A stretch of DNA of 64,000 nucleotides. Source: Thiocapsa roseopersicina. GTDB taxonomy: Bacteria > Pseudomonadota > Gammaproteobacteria > Chromatiales > Chromatiaceae. The position numbers and the translations under genes are program-made. The DNA lies in contig NZ_FNNZ01000011.1 in NCBI RefSeq assembly GCF_900106925.1, forward strand, positions 62,001 to 126,000, given 5' to 3'. The notes below the pieces were generated by a model that saw only the letters and a list, made by a program, of their open reading frames with translations, searched no databases and had not been told where the DNA came from. Positions 21,448-32,670 of this stretch are shown here, one piece after another. Position 1 is the first letter of the stretch; each line of letters opens with the position of its first letter.

Positions 21448-23707
21448 GCATCGCCCGGCCAATTGGTCGGGCGCGGATTGAAACGCTGCGGCAAGGGTCG
21501 GCAGCGCGTAGCCGCTCGGGCATCGCCCGGCCAATTGGTCGGGCGCGGATTGAAACAGATCGGATTGAAACCCGGAGGCGGCGGACTGGTCGCATCGCCC
21601 GGCCAATTGGTCGGGCGCGGATTGAAACGACCCGCCCGCCGACGGCATGACCCGCGTCGCCCGCATCGCCCGGCCAATTGGTCGGGCGCGGATTGAAACT
21701 CGAGCTGCAGGTAGAGCGCCGGGGTGTTGAGCGGCATCGCCCGGCCAATTGGTCGGGCGCGGATTGAAACGGAAAACATGCCTACCTCAACCGTCGCCGC
21801 TTCGTCGCATCGCCCGGCCAATTGGTCGGGCGCGGATTGAAACGCCCTGCTCCGTCCAGGGTCCGCGCGAAACGATGGCATCGCCCGGCCAATTGGTCGG
21901 GCGCGGATTGAAACTGCGCATGCCCTACACCACCGAGGACCGTGACCGGCATCGCCCGGCCAATTGGTCGGGCGCGGATTGAAACCATCCACCAAGCCCA
22001 GACGCCGAGGCAGACCTGAGCATCGCCCGGCCAATTGGTCGGGCGCGGATTGAAACGACTCGGAGCTCGACGCCGCATCCGGCCAACGCAGGCATCGCCC
22101 GGCCAATTGGTCGGGCGCGGATTGAAACGCTTTGCATCTCGACAAAGATCGACGTCGTGCTGGGCATCGCCCGGCCAATTGGTCGGGCGCGGATTGAAAC
22201 ATGTGCGCTTCCTGGTGTGTGCGGCCTGACGTGCGCATCGCCCGGCCAATTGGTCGGGCGCGGATTGAAACTTCATCCGCCGTCGTCGCCGTGCGAACGA
22301 CAGCCCGCATCGCCCGGCCAATTGGTCGGGCGCGGATTGAAACGTGTTCGCGGGCATGACGACCTCGTCGCCGGCCATCGCATCGCCCGGCCAATTGGTC
22401 GGGCGCGGATTGAAACATGCCGTCGGCGGGCGGGTCGACGTCCACGACGAGGCATCGCCCGGCCAATTGGTCGGGCGCGGATTGAAACAACACCTACCTG
22501 ACCCGCGCGAACGACACCCTCAGCATCGCCCGGCCAATTGGTCGGGCGCGGATTGAAACAAGCTCCATCGACTGGGTTTGCTGCGAGACCCCGAGCATCG
22601 CCCGGCCAATTGGTCGGGCGCGGATTGAAACGACGGCTTCCACCGCTACACCATCGCCACCGAGGCATGGCATCGCCCGGCCAATTGGTCGGGCGCGGAT
22701 TGAAACCGCGGCACAGGAGGCGTAAGCCATGGCGATCGGTAGCATCGCCCGGCCAATTGGTCGGGCGCGGATTGAAACCAGAGGGTAATCCAGCGCGTGC
22801 GCTCCGGGGCAAGCATCGCCCGGCCAATTGGTCGGGCGCGGATTGAAACATCGTCGGCATCTCGTTCGACTACACCGAGCAGTGGCATCGCCCGGCCAAT
22901 TGGTCGGGCGCGGATTGAAACGCCGCACACCCGAGGGTTTACGCATGAGTCACTAGCATCGCCCGGCCAATTGGTCGGGCGCGGATTGAAACTTTCAGAA
23001 GTCGTGGATCCCCGGCATCGGCTTGGAGCATCGCCCGGCCAATTGGTCGGGCGCGGATTGAAACGCCGATTGGCGGCTCGAAATCCTGTGGCGCGGCAGG
23101 CATCGCCCGGCCAATTGGTCGGGCGCGGATTGAAACGGTTATGGGTTTACCATCATGTTCTCGGTGGTGGCGCATCGCCCGGCCAATTGGTCGGGCGCGG
23201 ATTGAAACAGGATATCGTGCTGCTGACTCAAGACACTTCGGACGCATCGCCCGGCCAATTGGTCGGGCGCGGATTGAAACCGATTCACGGGATCGGCGCT
23301 CCCAATGGTGGGAGGGCATCGCCCGGCCAATTGGTCGGGCGCGGATTGAAACAGGCGTTGGCGTATCTTCGACAGTATGATGCCGGGCATCGCCCGGCCA
23401 ATTGGTCGGGCGCGGATTGAAACAGCTCGTTTGGTACGATAAAGGTTCCGAGCTCGTGCATCGCCCGGCCAATTGGTCGGGCGCGGATTGAAACTCCCGA
23501 GACGTGTTATCAGCACGAATGTAGTCCGGCATCGCCCGGCCAATTGGTCGGGCGCGGATTGAAACGTTCCACGCCCGTGTAATCGTTGCTCCCTGTGCGG
23601 CATCGCCCGGCCAATTGGTCGGGCGCGGATTGAAACTGCATGTGCTTACCGGACTCCTCCGGGAACATCCGCATCGCCCGGCCAATTGGCCGGGCGCGGA
23701 TTGAAAC
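21448..23707 (+). CRISPR. Type I-C CRISPR array: 32 repeats, 31 spacers
   Basis: I located 32 repeats of 37 bp, starting GCATCGCCCG and ending CGGATTGAAAC, at a period of about 71-72 bp. Spacers are 34-38 bp, mostly 34 or 35. Each repeat contains a hairpin: CGCCCGGCC, loop AATT, GGTCGGGCG, with one G-U pair in RNA. Exactly 11 nt (CGGATTGAAAC) follow the hairpin, matching the 11-nt 5' handle that Cas5d leaves. Thirty-one repeats appear identical. The last one (23671-23707) has C for T in the hairpin, marking the old end. Spacer 2 (21557-21591) contains its own copy of the 11-nt handle. One spacer (22707-22741) reads like a gene start, with GGAGGCGTAAGCCATGG. Such uniform repeats and regular spacers suggest an active array. 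Confidence 0.97.
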
Positions 23708-23767
23708 CAGTGCTTGTAACACTGGACCTATGTCTCATGGGTGCATTACCCGTCCACTGGACAACGA

Positions 23768-23798
23768 TAGACCGCGGGCATCGCCCGCCCGCGGTCTA
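23768..23798 (-). terminator. Hairpin overlapping the stop codon of the TlpA-like gene
   Basis: TAGACCGCGGGC at 23768-23779 pairs with GCCCGCGGTCTA at 23787-23798, a perfect 12-bp stem. On the minus strand the stem starts at the TAG stop codon of the thioredoxin gene. It lies between that gene and the end of the CRISPR array (convergent), and could end both transcripts. It resembles the family of stop-codon elements in placement but is much shorter. Confidence 0.6.
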
Positions 23799-24317
23799 AC
23801 GGACGGTCCTAAGGGCCCGCACCTGATCGAGCAGCGCGGGATCGTCCCACTCGCGCTCGCCGGTGGCGCTGTAGACAAGGCGGCCGTCGGGATCGATGAC
23901 GAAGGTGGTTGGAAGACCCTTGACGGGGTACCTCTGCACGACCTCGGAGTCGACATCCATCGGGATCGGGAAGTCGATGTCGGTTTCGCTCAGGAACCCT
24001 GCGATGGTCTCGGCGTCCTCGCCGACGTTGACGGCGATCACCGAGATGCCCTCGTCGGTGACGGTTTCGTGGGCACGCTGCATCGAGGGCATCTCGGCGC
24101 GACAGGGCGGGCACCAGGTCGCCCAGAAGTTGAGGATCACGGGCTTGCCGCGATGATCGAGAAGACGTTGCGGCTCCCCGGCGGGCCCTTGGAGCTCGAA
24201 CACGGGGGCGTGGATGTCGTCGGACATCGGCGTCAGGGTTTGCGGCTCGTCCGCCGCGAAGGCGGCGGACGAGGATAGGAGGGCCGAAGCCCCGACAAAG
24301 TTGCAGAGAGAACGCAT
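23796..24317 (-). CDS. TlpA-like periplasmic thioredoxin
   Basis: The 173-residue product has a signal peptide (residues 1-22, ending SSAAFAADE) and a single thioredoxin-like domain with the active site WATWCPPC (C69, C72) and a cis-proline in GLPTTFVIDPDG. This places it with TlpA/ResA-type disulfide reductases that act in the periplasm, often on cytochrome c or copper-site thiols. No cytochrome c maturation gene is next to it, so the partner is unknown. The gene is divergent from the yihY-like gene and its stop lies in a hairpin. Confidence 0.88.
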   Translation of the reverse strand: MRSLCNFVGASALLSSSAAFAADEPQTLTPMSDDIHAPVFELQGPAGEPQRLLDHRGKPVILNFWATWCPPCRAEMPSMQRAHETVTDEGISVIAVNVGEDAETIAGFLSETDIDFPIPMDVDSEVVQRYPVKGLPTTFVIDPDGRLVYSATGEREWDDPALLDQVRALRTVR

Positions 24318-24558
24318 GGGCTTGCTCGTCGTTGGGTGAGGGAATGTCGATGAACCGCAAAAGGAGTCGATGATGACGGATGCGCAGGGCCGTGGATCGT
24401 CACGCCCTCGGGAGTACGGAGATGGAGAGGCCGCGAGCAGGCTTCAAGTCGGCGCAAATCCCCGGCTATATCGCGGCGACAAGGTGCAACGACCCGATAT
24501 AATGAAGCGACGGCAAGCGGCCGGAAGTGCCGTCCGACTCCTCCCCGAGAGAGCGCAC

Positions 24559-25926
24559 ATGAATCACGCCATGCCCGTGTCCGAGCGCATCGACGCGCTG
24601 CTCTGGAGTCGTCGGCTCGAGGAGATGCCGCGCTGGCAGGCCCTTCCGATCTGGCTCGGCCGTTTGATTTATGCGCTGACCCGCGACCTGACACAGGGCT
24701 ATCTGTCCCTCCAAGCCATGAGTCTGGTCTACACGACCATCTTGGCCCTGGTGCCGCTGCTGGCGGTGACCTTCTCGGTGTTGAAGGGGTTCGGCGTCCA
24801 CAATCAATTGGAGCCTTTGCTCCTGAAGGTGCTCGCTCCGCTCGGCGAGGGCGGTGTGGAGATCACCACCCAGATCATTGGCTTCGTCGACAACATGCGG
24901 GTGGGTGTCCTGGGGTCGGTCGGACTCGCACTGCTGATCTACACCGTCATCTCGCTGGTCCAGAAGATCGAGCAGGTCTTCAACTTCACCTGGCGGGTTG
25001 CCACCCAACGCTCCTTCTCGCAGCGTTTCAGCAAATATTTGAGCGTCATCCTTGTGGGCCCCGTGCTCTTCTTCTCGGCCGTCGGGCTCTCGGCCTCGCT
25101 CGGCGGGAATCCCTTCGTTCAATCGATCATCGAGGCAAAGCCGTTCGGGCATGTCTGGCATGCGTTGGGGCAGCTCGGTCCCTACACGATGATCTCGCTG
25201 ACGTTCGCCTTCTTCTACGTCTTCGTGCCGAACACGCGGGTCCATGTCGTCTCCGCGGTTGTCGGGGCACTCATCGCCGGGCTCCTTTGGGAGGTGATCG
25301 GGGGGATGTTCTCCTATTTCATGGCCAGCTCGACACGCCTGATGGCCGTCTATTCGAGCCTTGCGATCCTGATCCTCTTCATGATCTGGATCTACATCGC
25401 CTGGTTGATCCTGCTGATCGGCGCAAGCATCGCCTTTTATCACCAACACCCGGAGTATCTGAGGATCCGTTCGCGCGATCTGCAATTGAGCAATCGACAG
25501 CGCGAGCGTCTCGCCTTGATCCTCGCCGGGCAAGTGGCCCGCCGCTATGAGTCGGGCGAGCCGCCCTGGAGCAGCGAGGAGCTTGCGCGGACCCTCGAGG
25601 TTCCCCGGACCAATGCCGAACGGATGTTGGGCGTGCTCGAGGAGTCGGGGTTCCTGATTCGCACTGCGGGGGATTCTCCGACCTTCGTCCCGGCGCGCGC
25701 AACCGACGGTATCTCGGTCAAGGCGATGCTCGATGCCGTGCGCTGCTTCGAAGAACGCGAGAGCGGCTGCCGAGGAACCCTCCCGGGCGGGGAGATCGGG
25801 CGGATCGAGCAGGGCATCGATCGGGCGATCGACGCGGCACTCGGCGCCATGACGTTGCGTGACCTCGCCCGCGCACTCGACACGACGGCGTCTCCGGCTC
25901 CGTTCGTCGATTCCGGGCAGAGCTGA
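24559..25926 (+). CDS. YihY/BrkB-family membrane protein with C-terminal winged-helix-like domain
   Basis: The 455-residue protein has about six membrane segments (residues 35-290) and the family segments LSLQAMSLVYTTILALVPLL and YRFVP-like FYVFVPNTRVHV. The family was once called RNase BN in error; its function is still unclear. Residues 300-400 look like a cytoplasmic winged-helix domain (LALILAGQVARRYESGE, SSEELARTLEVPRTNAERML), found in many longer YihY proteins of proteobacteria. I chose ATG 24559, preceded by GAGAGAG; a longer frame from 24370 lacks similarity, and a TATAAT at 24498-24503 falls between the two. A hybrid kinase gene follows six bases after its stop. Confidence 0.85.
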   Translation: MNHAMPVSERIDALLWSRRLEEMPRWQALPIWLGRLIYALTRDLTQGYLSLQAMSLVYTTILALVPLLAVTFSVLKGFGVHNQLEPLLLKVLAPLGEGGVEITTQIIGFVDNMRVGVLGSVGLALLIYTVISLVQKIEQVFNFTWRVATQRSFSQRFSKYLSVILVGPVLFFSAVGLSASLGGNPFVQSIIEAKPFGHVWHALGQLGPYTMISLTFAFFYVFVPNTRVHVVSAVVGALIAGLLWEVIGGMFSYFMASSTRLMAVYSSLAILILFMIWIYIAWLILLIGASIAFYHQHPEYLRIRSRDLQLSNRQRERLALILAGQVARRYESGEPPWSSEELARTLEVPRTNAERMLGVLEESGFLIRTAGDSPTFVPARATDGISVKAMLDAVRCFEERESGCRGTLPGGEIGRIEQGIDRAIDAALGAMTLRDLARALDTTASPAPFVDSGQS

Positions 25927-25932
25927 TCGATC

Positions 25933-27807
<1,875 letters not shown>

Positions 27808-27814
27808 GGATGGC

Positions 27815-28195
27815 TCAGGGTGCGGGCTCGTCGCTCGGGAAGAGCTCGCGATAGGCCGAGGCGTCGAAGATCGCCTCGATCCTTTGGATCCGGTCCTCAT
27901 GCACGTGCGACCATTGCGCGGCCTCGACGGCGAGCTTCTCGGAGATCTGGATCCGATAGGTCATGAAATGGCAAATATCGTCGCCGTCCACAAAGACCTT
28001 TCGGATCTCTCGGTCGAGGATGATGCCGCTCGACACGGCGGCATACTGGATGAACTCATCCGCCCGATCGAACATCGCAATCGGACTGCGATAGCAAAAA
28101 CCCTGGTCGGCGAGAAAGCCGCGCATCGCCTCGAAATCTCTTGCCGACTGGGCGGCGAAGTAGGCATCCACGATCGACAGAGGGTCTGAGGTCAC
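27815..28195 (-). CDS. SnoaL-like/NTF2-fold protein
   Basis: The 126-residue product begins at GTG 28195 (VTSDPLSIVDAYFAAQSARDFEAMRGFL), chosen because GGGAG lies just upstream; the longer open frame runs back into a repeat element and is not credible. The pattern of helix-rich N-terminus followed by IAMFDRADEFIQYAA and then strands fits the NTF2/SnoaL cone fold. Members bind small molecules or act as isomerases, but no active-site residues can be assigned, so the function is unknown. It is convergent with the hybrid kinase gene (7 bp apart). Confidence 0.7.
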   Translation of the reverse strand: MTSDPLSIVDAYFAAQSARDFEAMRGFLADQGFCYRSPIAMFDRADEFIQYAAVSSGIILDREIRKVFVDGDDICHFMTYRIQISEKLAVEAAQWSHVHEDRIQRIEAIFDASAYRELFPSDEPAP

Positions 28196-28352
28196 CGTCG
28201 GCTCCCGGTTCGGCGAGAAGGAATCGCCATGGTGCAGGGTTTTCCCCGAGGCGTCCAATCGACACCCGACGAGCGTCGCGATCCAAAACGATGCAGCCGC
28301 ACCACCAATCTTGCCGCTGATGGGTTTATGTTTGCACCCTGTTTCCCGCTTT

Positions 28353-28438
28353 CTGAATCGCGTTGCACCAAGCCCCGTATTTTGATCCAACACCGAACCG
28401 ATACACCGACCGCGCATCTCGCTCCGGACGCGATTCAG
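28353..28438. repeat. 86-bp stop-codon-associated inverted-repeat element (alpha-E copy)
   Basis: It begins CTGAATCGCGTT at 28353 and ends GACGCGATTCAG at 28438; 11 of 12 terminal bases are complementary. The right arm, GCATCTCGCTCCGGACGCG, matches the arm next to the pdxH stop. The element ends 2 bp after the stop codon of the alpha-E gene on the minus strand. Confidence 0.75.
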
Positions 28439-28440
28439 CT

Positions 28441-29403
28441 TCACTCCTGCGTCTGCGATTGTGTCTGCGCCTCCGGAGGTGGCGGAAACCAGGTCCGCGC
28501 AAGCTCCTCGTGCAGATCGCCGATCCCGACCTGAAGGTCATCGATAAAGGCATGCAGCTGTTGCTGATTGAGTCGACGCGGCTCGGTCCCTTCGAGATTG
28601 CGCTTGAGCCGTCCCGCCACGCGCAAGGCGGACTCGTTGCGCGGCAGCTTTGAAAGACTGGTCCGCAGGGCTTCGATGCAATGCACGACCGAGCGGGGGA
28701 AGGTCCCGTTCTGGAAGAGAAAACGCAGGACCGGACCGCGCAGCACGCGAATCTGCTCGCTGCGCCGGTAAGCCTGATAGGCCGTCATGGATTTCAGCAC
28801 GCTGACCCATTGAATGGTCTCGAAGGGCCGCAGCTCGGTCGTCTCCTCCGGCAGCAGATTGGCGGAGCGCACGTCGATGATGCGCGTGGTCATATCCGCG
28901 CGTTCCAGAAAGCGCCCGAGGTGCAGGAAATCATAGCCCTGGTCGTGCAGCATGGTCCCGGAGAGCAGGCCGTTGATGTTCTGCGCGCCCTGGATCACCC
29001 GCTTCAGATAGGCGTGCCGACCGCCTTTGGTCATCCCTTTGGCGAGATCCTCGCGGGCGAAGAGATAGATCTCGTTCAGCAGCTCCCATGCCTCGCGGGG
29101 AACGAAATCGCGAATGGTGCGGCAATTCTCGCGCGCCGCGACCAAGGCGGAGGCGATTGATCCGGTATTGCGCTCGTCGGCGATAAAAAAGCGCACCACG
29201 TTGCGCTCGCTATAGTCCTTGTAATGCTCCTCGAACAGCGCATTTGCCCCCGTGATGTCGACCAACGGCCTCCAACCCGGCGCGATGCCCTTGGGCAGGT
29301 CGAGCAGGAGATTGGCGTTGACCGTCACGATACGGGCGGTGTTTTCGGCACGCTCGACATAGCGGGCCATCCAGTAGATGTTTTCTGCAACACGCGAGAG
29401 CAT
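28441..29403 (-). CDS. Alpha-E domain protein of the Anbu-associated cluster
   Basis: The 320-residue all-helical protein starts MLSRVAENIYWMARYVERAE, the family signature of alpha-E (DUF403) proteins, and ends in a Pro/Gln/Thr-rich tail. The family is found next to circularly permuted ATP-grasp proteins, the proteasome-like peptidase Anbu and often a transglutaminase-like protein. Its biochemical role is not established; a part in making or moving a peptide tag has been proposed. It lies downstream of the ATP-grasp gene with a gap of 59 bp, probably in one operon. Confidence 0.88.
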   Translation of the reverse strand: MLSRVAENIYWMARYVERAENTARIVTVNANLLLDLPKGIAPGWRPLVDITGANALFEEHYKDYSERNVVRFFIADERNTGSIASALVAARENCRTIRDFVPREAWELLNEIYLFAREDLAKGMTKGGRHAYLKRVIQGAQNINGLLSGTMLHDQGYDFLHLGRFLERADMTTRIIDVRSANLLPEETTELRPFETIQWVSVLKSMTAYQAYRRSEQIRVLRGPVLRFLFQNGTFPRSVVHCIEALRTSLSKLPRNESALRVAGRLKRNLEGTEPRRLNQQQLHAFIDDLQVGIGDLHEELARTWFPPPPEAQTQSQTQE

Positions 29404-29462
29404 GTGTTCCGACCCCTATGCTCGATTGGATTCGCTTCGGTCCCTGCCGACGGCTCGGCCGC

Positions 29463-30920
29463 TCATTCGTCGGTCTGCGGCGGCTCGGGCACGATCCAGG
29501 TGTCCTTGCTGCCGCCGCCCTGGGAGGAGTTCACGACCAAAGACCCTTTGCGCATCGCCACCCGCGTCAACCCGCCCATCGTGACCTGCTGGCGATCCGC
29601 CGAGAGGATGAATGGACGCAGATCCACATGACGCGGCTCGAGCTTCTTGCCGATGATGGTCGGCACGGTCGAGAGCTTCAGCGCCGGCTGGGCAATGTAG
29701 TTGCGCGGGTCCTTTTTGATCAGCTCCGCGAAGTGCTCGCGCTCGGCCTTGGTCGATGCGGGCCCCACCAGCATGCCGTAGCCGCCGGACTCGTTGGCGG
29801 GCTTCACGACCATCCGTTCCATGTTCTCGAGCGTGTAGGCCAAGGCGTCCGCCTCCATACAGCGGTAGGTCGGGACGTTCGGAATGATCGGGTCCGCGTC
29901 GAGATAATAGCGGATCAGCTCGGGCACGAAGGCATAGACGACCTTGTCGTCGGCCACCCCGGCGCCGGGTGCATTGGCTAGGGCGACGTTGCCGGCCTTC
30001 CAAGCGCGCATGAGTCCGGGCACGCCGAGTGCGGAGTCCGGAAGGAAGGCTTCGGGATCGAGGAAGAGGTCGTCGATGCGGCGATAGACGACGTCGACGC
30101 GGGCGAGCCCGTCGACGGTTCGCATGTAGACGCAGTCGTCCTTATCGACGAAGAGATCGCGCCCTTCCACCAGCTCGCAACCCATCTGTTGCGCCAGATA
30201 GGAGTGCTCGAAATAGGCCGAGTTGTAGATGCCGGGGGTCAGCACGACTACCGCGGGATAGTCCGCGGGGCGGGGCGAGAGTGCCGCCAGGGTGTCGAAG
30301 AGCTCCGACGGATAATCGTCGACCGGCAGCGGTGCATAGTGCTCGAACAGCTCGGGCAGCACGCGTTTGGTGACCAGACGGTTCTCCAGCATATAGGAGA
30401 CGCCCGAGGGGACACGCAGGTTGTCTTCGAGAACGTAGAGGGTCCCGTCCGCGTCGCGCACCAGATCCGAGCCACAGATATGCGCCCAGATCCCCAAGGG
30501 CGGGTCGACACCGACGCACTGGGGGCGGAAGTTGACCGATTTGGCGAGGACCTCGGCCGGGAAGACACCGTCTTTGATGACCTTTTGATCGTGGTAGAGG
30601 TCGTCGATGAAGAGGTTCAGGGCCTGCACGCGCTGGCGCAGCCCGGCATCCACACGCTCCCACTCGGACTGAGCGATAATGCGGGGAATGATGTCGAAGG
30701 GCCAGGTTCGATCGATGGCGCCGCCTTCCTCCGAATAGACGGTGAAGGTGATCCCCATCTCCTTGATCGAAACATCGGCGGCCTCCTGGCGGGCCACCAG
30801 CTCCTCGGGGCCGAGTGCCTCGAGATCGGCAAGCAGACCGGCGATCGCCCGATGCCCGTTGCCGGTGACCAGCTCGTCGTAAAAACCCTCGGAGGGGTAG
30901 GCATTCCAATCGATACTCAT
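29463..30920 (-). CDS. Circularly permuted ATP-grasp protein of the Anbu-associated cluster
   Basis: The 485-residue protein belongs to the DUF404/DUF407 family: GITFTVYSEEGGAIDRTWPFD, the long middle domain with LEDNLRVPSGVSYMLENR, and NYIAQPALKLSTVPT before HVDLRPFIL are diagnostic. Such enzymes are thought to form amide or peptide bonds with ATP; the substrate is unknown. I chose ATG 30920 because the conserved SIDWNAY follows at once; only a weak GAG-type site precedes it. It is divergent from anbu across about 296 bp and upstream of the alpha-E gene. Confidence 0.88.
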   Translation of the reverse strand: MSIDWNAYPSEGFYDELVTGNGHRAIAGLLADLEALGPEELVARQEAADVSIKEMGITFTVYSEEGGAIDRTWPFDIIPRIIAQSEWERVDAGLRQRVQALNLFIDDLYHDQKVIKDGVFPAEVLAKSVNFRPQCVGVDPPLGIWAHICGSDLVRDADGTLYVLEDNLRVPSGVSYMLENRLVTKRVLPELFEHYAPLPVDDYPSELFDTLAALSPRPADYPAVVVLTPGIYNSAYFEHSYLAQQMGCELVEGRDLFVDKDDCVYMRTVDGLARVDVVYRRIDDLFLDPEAFLPDSALGVPGLMRAWKAGNVALANAPGAGVADDKVVYAFVPELIRYYLDADPIIPNVPTYRCMEADALAYTLENMERMVVKPANESGGYGMLVGPASTKAEREHFAELIKKDPRNYIAQPALKLSTVPTIIGKKLEPRHVDLRPFILSADRQQVTMGGLTRVAMRKGSLVVNSSQGGGSKDTWIVPEPPQTDE

Positions 30921-31216
30921 GGTACTTACTCGCAGACCAGGTGTCGGGGATGGCTCGGCCGAAACGATTTGCGACGCCGATCGACCGTTGATCGACCTCG
31001 AAACCTCATGGCCGGAGTATGCTGGACGCGGGGCCACGCCGTCTATCCGCGCACGCGGTGGGGCGGCCGTCGTCCGCGGATGCGTCTTCGGACACTCCGC
31101 ACATCCTCTCGACCCCGCGGGTCGGAGACCTACGCGAGCGACCGCAGTCACGCGACCGCCCGAACATGACCGCCGGAGCATGACCACCCGACAATGACCA
31201 TACAGACACGATCGCC
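30921..31216. promoter_or_regulatory. Divergent control region between the ATP-grasp gene and anbu
   Basis: This 296-bp region must carry promoters in both directions. Near the anbu start there are three imperfect direct repeats of CATGACC (31165-31200: ACATGACCGCC, GCATGACCACC, CAATGACCATA) that end just before the ATG. They could bind a regulator or be slippage products. No -35/-10 pair was convincing. Confidence 0.4.
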
Positions 31217-32020
31217 ATGACCTACTGTCTCGGACTCGCCCTCGACGAGGGCCTCGTAATGGCCGCCGACTCCCGCACCAATGCCGGCGTCGACTATGTC
31301 ACCACCTTCAGCAAGCTCCATGTCTTCCAACCCGCTGCGGACCGGATCTTCATCCTCATGTCCGCGGGCAACCTGGCGACCACGCAGGAGGTGCTGAACC
31401 GCATTCGACGTGACCTCGATCAGCCGCGCGACACGGCGGCGATCACGGATCCACACCGCGAGCGCTCGCGGATCGACCTGTTGAGTGCGCGTTATCTCTT
31501 CGAGGCAGCGGATTATGTTGGACGGGTCAGCGTCGGGGTGCAGCGCGATCATGCCCCGACACTGCACCAAAGCGGTGTGAGTGCGGAGACCACGCTCATT
31601 CTAGGGGGCCAGATTGCCGGTCAGCCGCATGGTCTCTATCTGATCTATCCGCAGGGCAATTATTTCGCGGCCTCGCCCCAGACGCCCTACCTGCAGATCG
31701 GCGAGACCAAATACGGCAAGCCGGCGCTGGATCGTATCGCCGAGCCGGACCTGTCGCTGGAGAACGGGGCGCGTCTGTGCGTGGTCTCTCTGGACGCCAC
31801 CTCGCGCTCGAACGTGACGGTCGGCCCGCCGTTCGAGGTCGCCATTTATGCCAAGGACAGCCTGACCCTGACCCATCGACTCAAGCTGACCGCCGATTCG
31901 CCGGCTCTGCGGTCGCTGTCCTACAGTTGGAACGAGGGTATCCGCGGCGTCTTCGACCATTTGCCCAGGTTCGATTGGGAGGCGATGGGCGAGGCGCCGG
32001 CGCAACGGATACCGACCTGA
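31217..32020 (+). CDS. Anbu: proteasome-like self-assembling peptidase
   Basis: Anbu is a bacterial relative of HslV and the proteasome beta subunit. The 267-residue product starts MTYCLGLALDEGLVMAADSRT, so removal of Met would expose T2, the catalytic nucleophile; TNAGVDYVTTFSKLHVF supplies the expected lysine. SNVTVGPPFEVAIY is typical of the C-terminal half. The length (about 240-270) is normal. It lacks an unfoldase partner in the window. Its neighbours (ATP-grasp and alpha-E proteins) are those of classic Anbu loci, but the usual transglutaminase-like gene is not next to it. Natural substrates are unknown. Confidence 0.88.
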   Translation: MTYCLGLALDEGLVMAADSRTNAGVDYVTTFSKLHVFQPAADRIFILMSAGNLATTQEVLNRIRRDLDQPRDTAAITDPHRERSRIDLLSARYLFEAADYVGRVSVGVQRDHAPTLHQSGVSAETTLILGGQIAGQPHGLYLIYPQGNYFAASPQTPYLQIGETKYGKPALDRIAEPDLSLENGARLCVVSLDATSRSNVTVGPPFEVAIYAKDSLTLTHRLKLTADSPALRSLSYSWNEGIRGVFDHLPRFDWEAMGEAPAQRIPT

Positions 32021-32025
32021 GGACG

Positions 32026-32496
32026 TCAGTCGTAGTGTTCCCGGGGTCGCGCCACCCGCCCGGTCAGAAAGGAGCGCGCCGGATCGACCCGGGCACGGCC
32101 GGCAAGTGCGGTGCGACCGAGCAGCATCCGAAACAGCATGGTCTCGCGATTCGTCAGGGTCATCTCGATCGGCCAATCCTGCCCGGCAAGCATGAGCCGG
32201 CTGCGAATGATGTAGCGATCCTCGCGGTGACCGCCCGAGTCGGTCACCCGCCGTTGGTCGATGACCAGAGCCTCGCCGTGGATCACCACGTCGGTGCGTT
32301 TCTGCAGCGGATGCACGCCGAAGCGCACGTAGCGCTCGCGGCCCCGATGGAAGCCGTCGACATAGAAGGCATGGAGTGTGGAGGTGCGCGCCCCCGTGTC
32401 CACCTTGGCCTTGACGAGGCTCAGCCCCAACTCGGGTAGAGCGACCCATTCACGCCAGCCCAGCAGCAAGGTTCCGGAGGTCTCGCCGGGAGTCAT
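32026..32496 (-). CDS. Retropepsin-like aspartic protease (RimK-associated, DUF785 type)
   Basis: The 156-residue protein has VDTGARTSTLHA near residue 32, the D-T-G-A active-site motif of retropepsin-like proteases, in the DUF785 family often annotated as ATP-dependent zinc protease. It is usually linked with RimK-type ATP-grasp ligases. The C-terminal MLLGRTAL corresponds to the conserved strand-turn of the fold. It converges on anbu with only five bases between stops, so two peptidase genes meet here. No rimK is present in the window. Confidence 0.82.
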   Translation of the reverse strand: MTPGETSGTLLLGWREWVALPELGLSLVKAKVDTGARTSTLHAFYVDGFHRGRERYVRFGVHPLQKRTDVVIHGEALVIDQRRVTDSGGHREDRYIIRSRLMLAGQDWPIEMTLTNRETMLFRMLLGRTALAGRARVDPARSFLTGRVARPREHYD

Positions 32497-32670
32497 CGCG
32501 AAACCTCGCTCAAGGCCGTCAAATGCACAATCCGCACGTCGCTACGCCTCCCGCTCGACCTCGATCGCCAAGGACCGATGTTAGCAGAGCCAAGCTCCGA
32601 TCCGGACTGCTAAACTGGGGGCCGGCTCGGGCGAGCTCGATCAACGCATTCCGGAGACACCATAGACACC

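Noticed and set aside
21378-23685. Long open frames on both strands across 21.4-23.7 kb encoding repeated PGQLVGRGLK or RPTNWPGDA peptides
   Set aside because: They are translations of the CRISPR repeats; the 71-72 bp period and spacer diversity explain them.
24370-24558. Upstream start of the YihY-like protein
   Set aside because: The added residues are not membrane-like or conserved in type, and a TATAAT at 24498 lies inside them.
28196-28444. N-terminal extension of the SnoaL-like protein
   Set aside because: It runs through the inverted-repeat element and past the stop of the neighbouring gene; GTG 28195 has a ribosome binding site.
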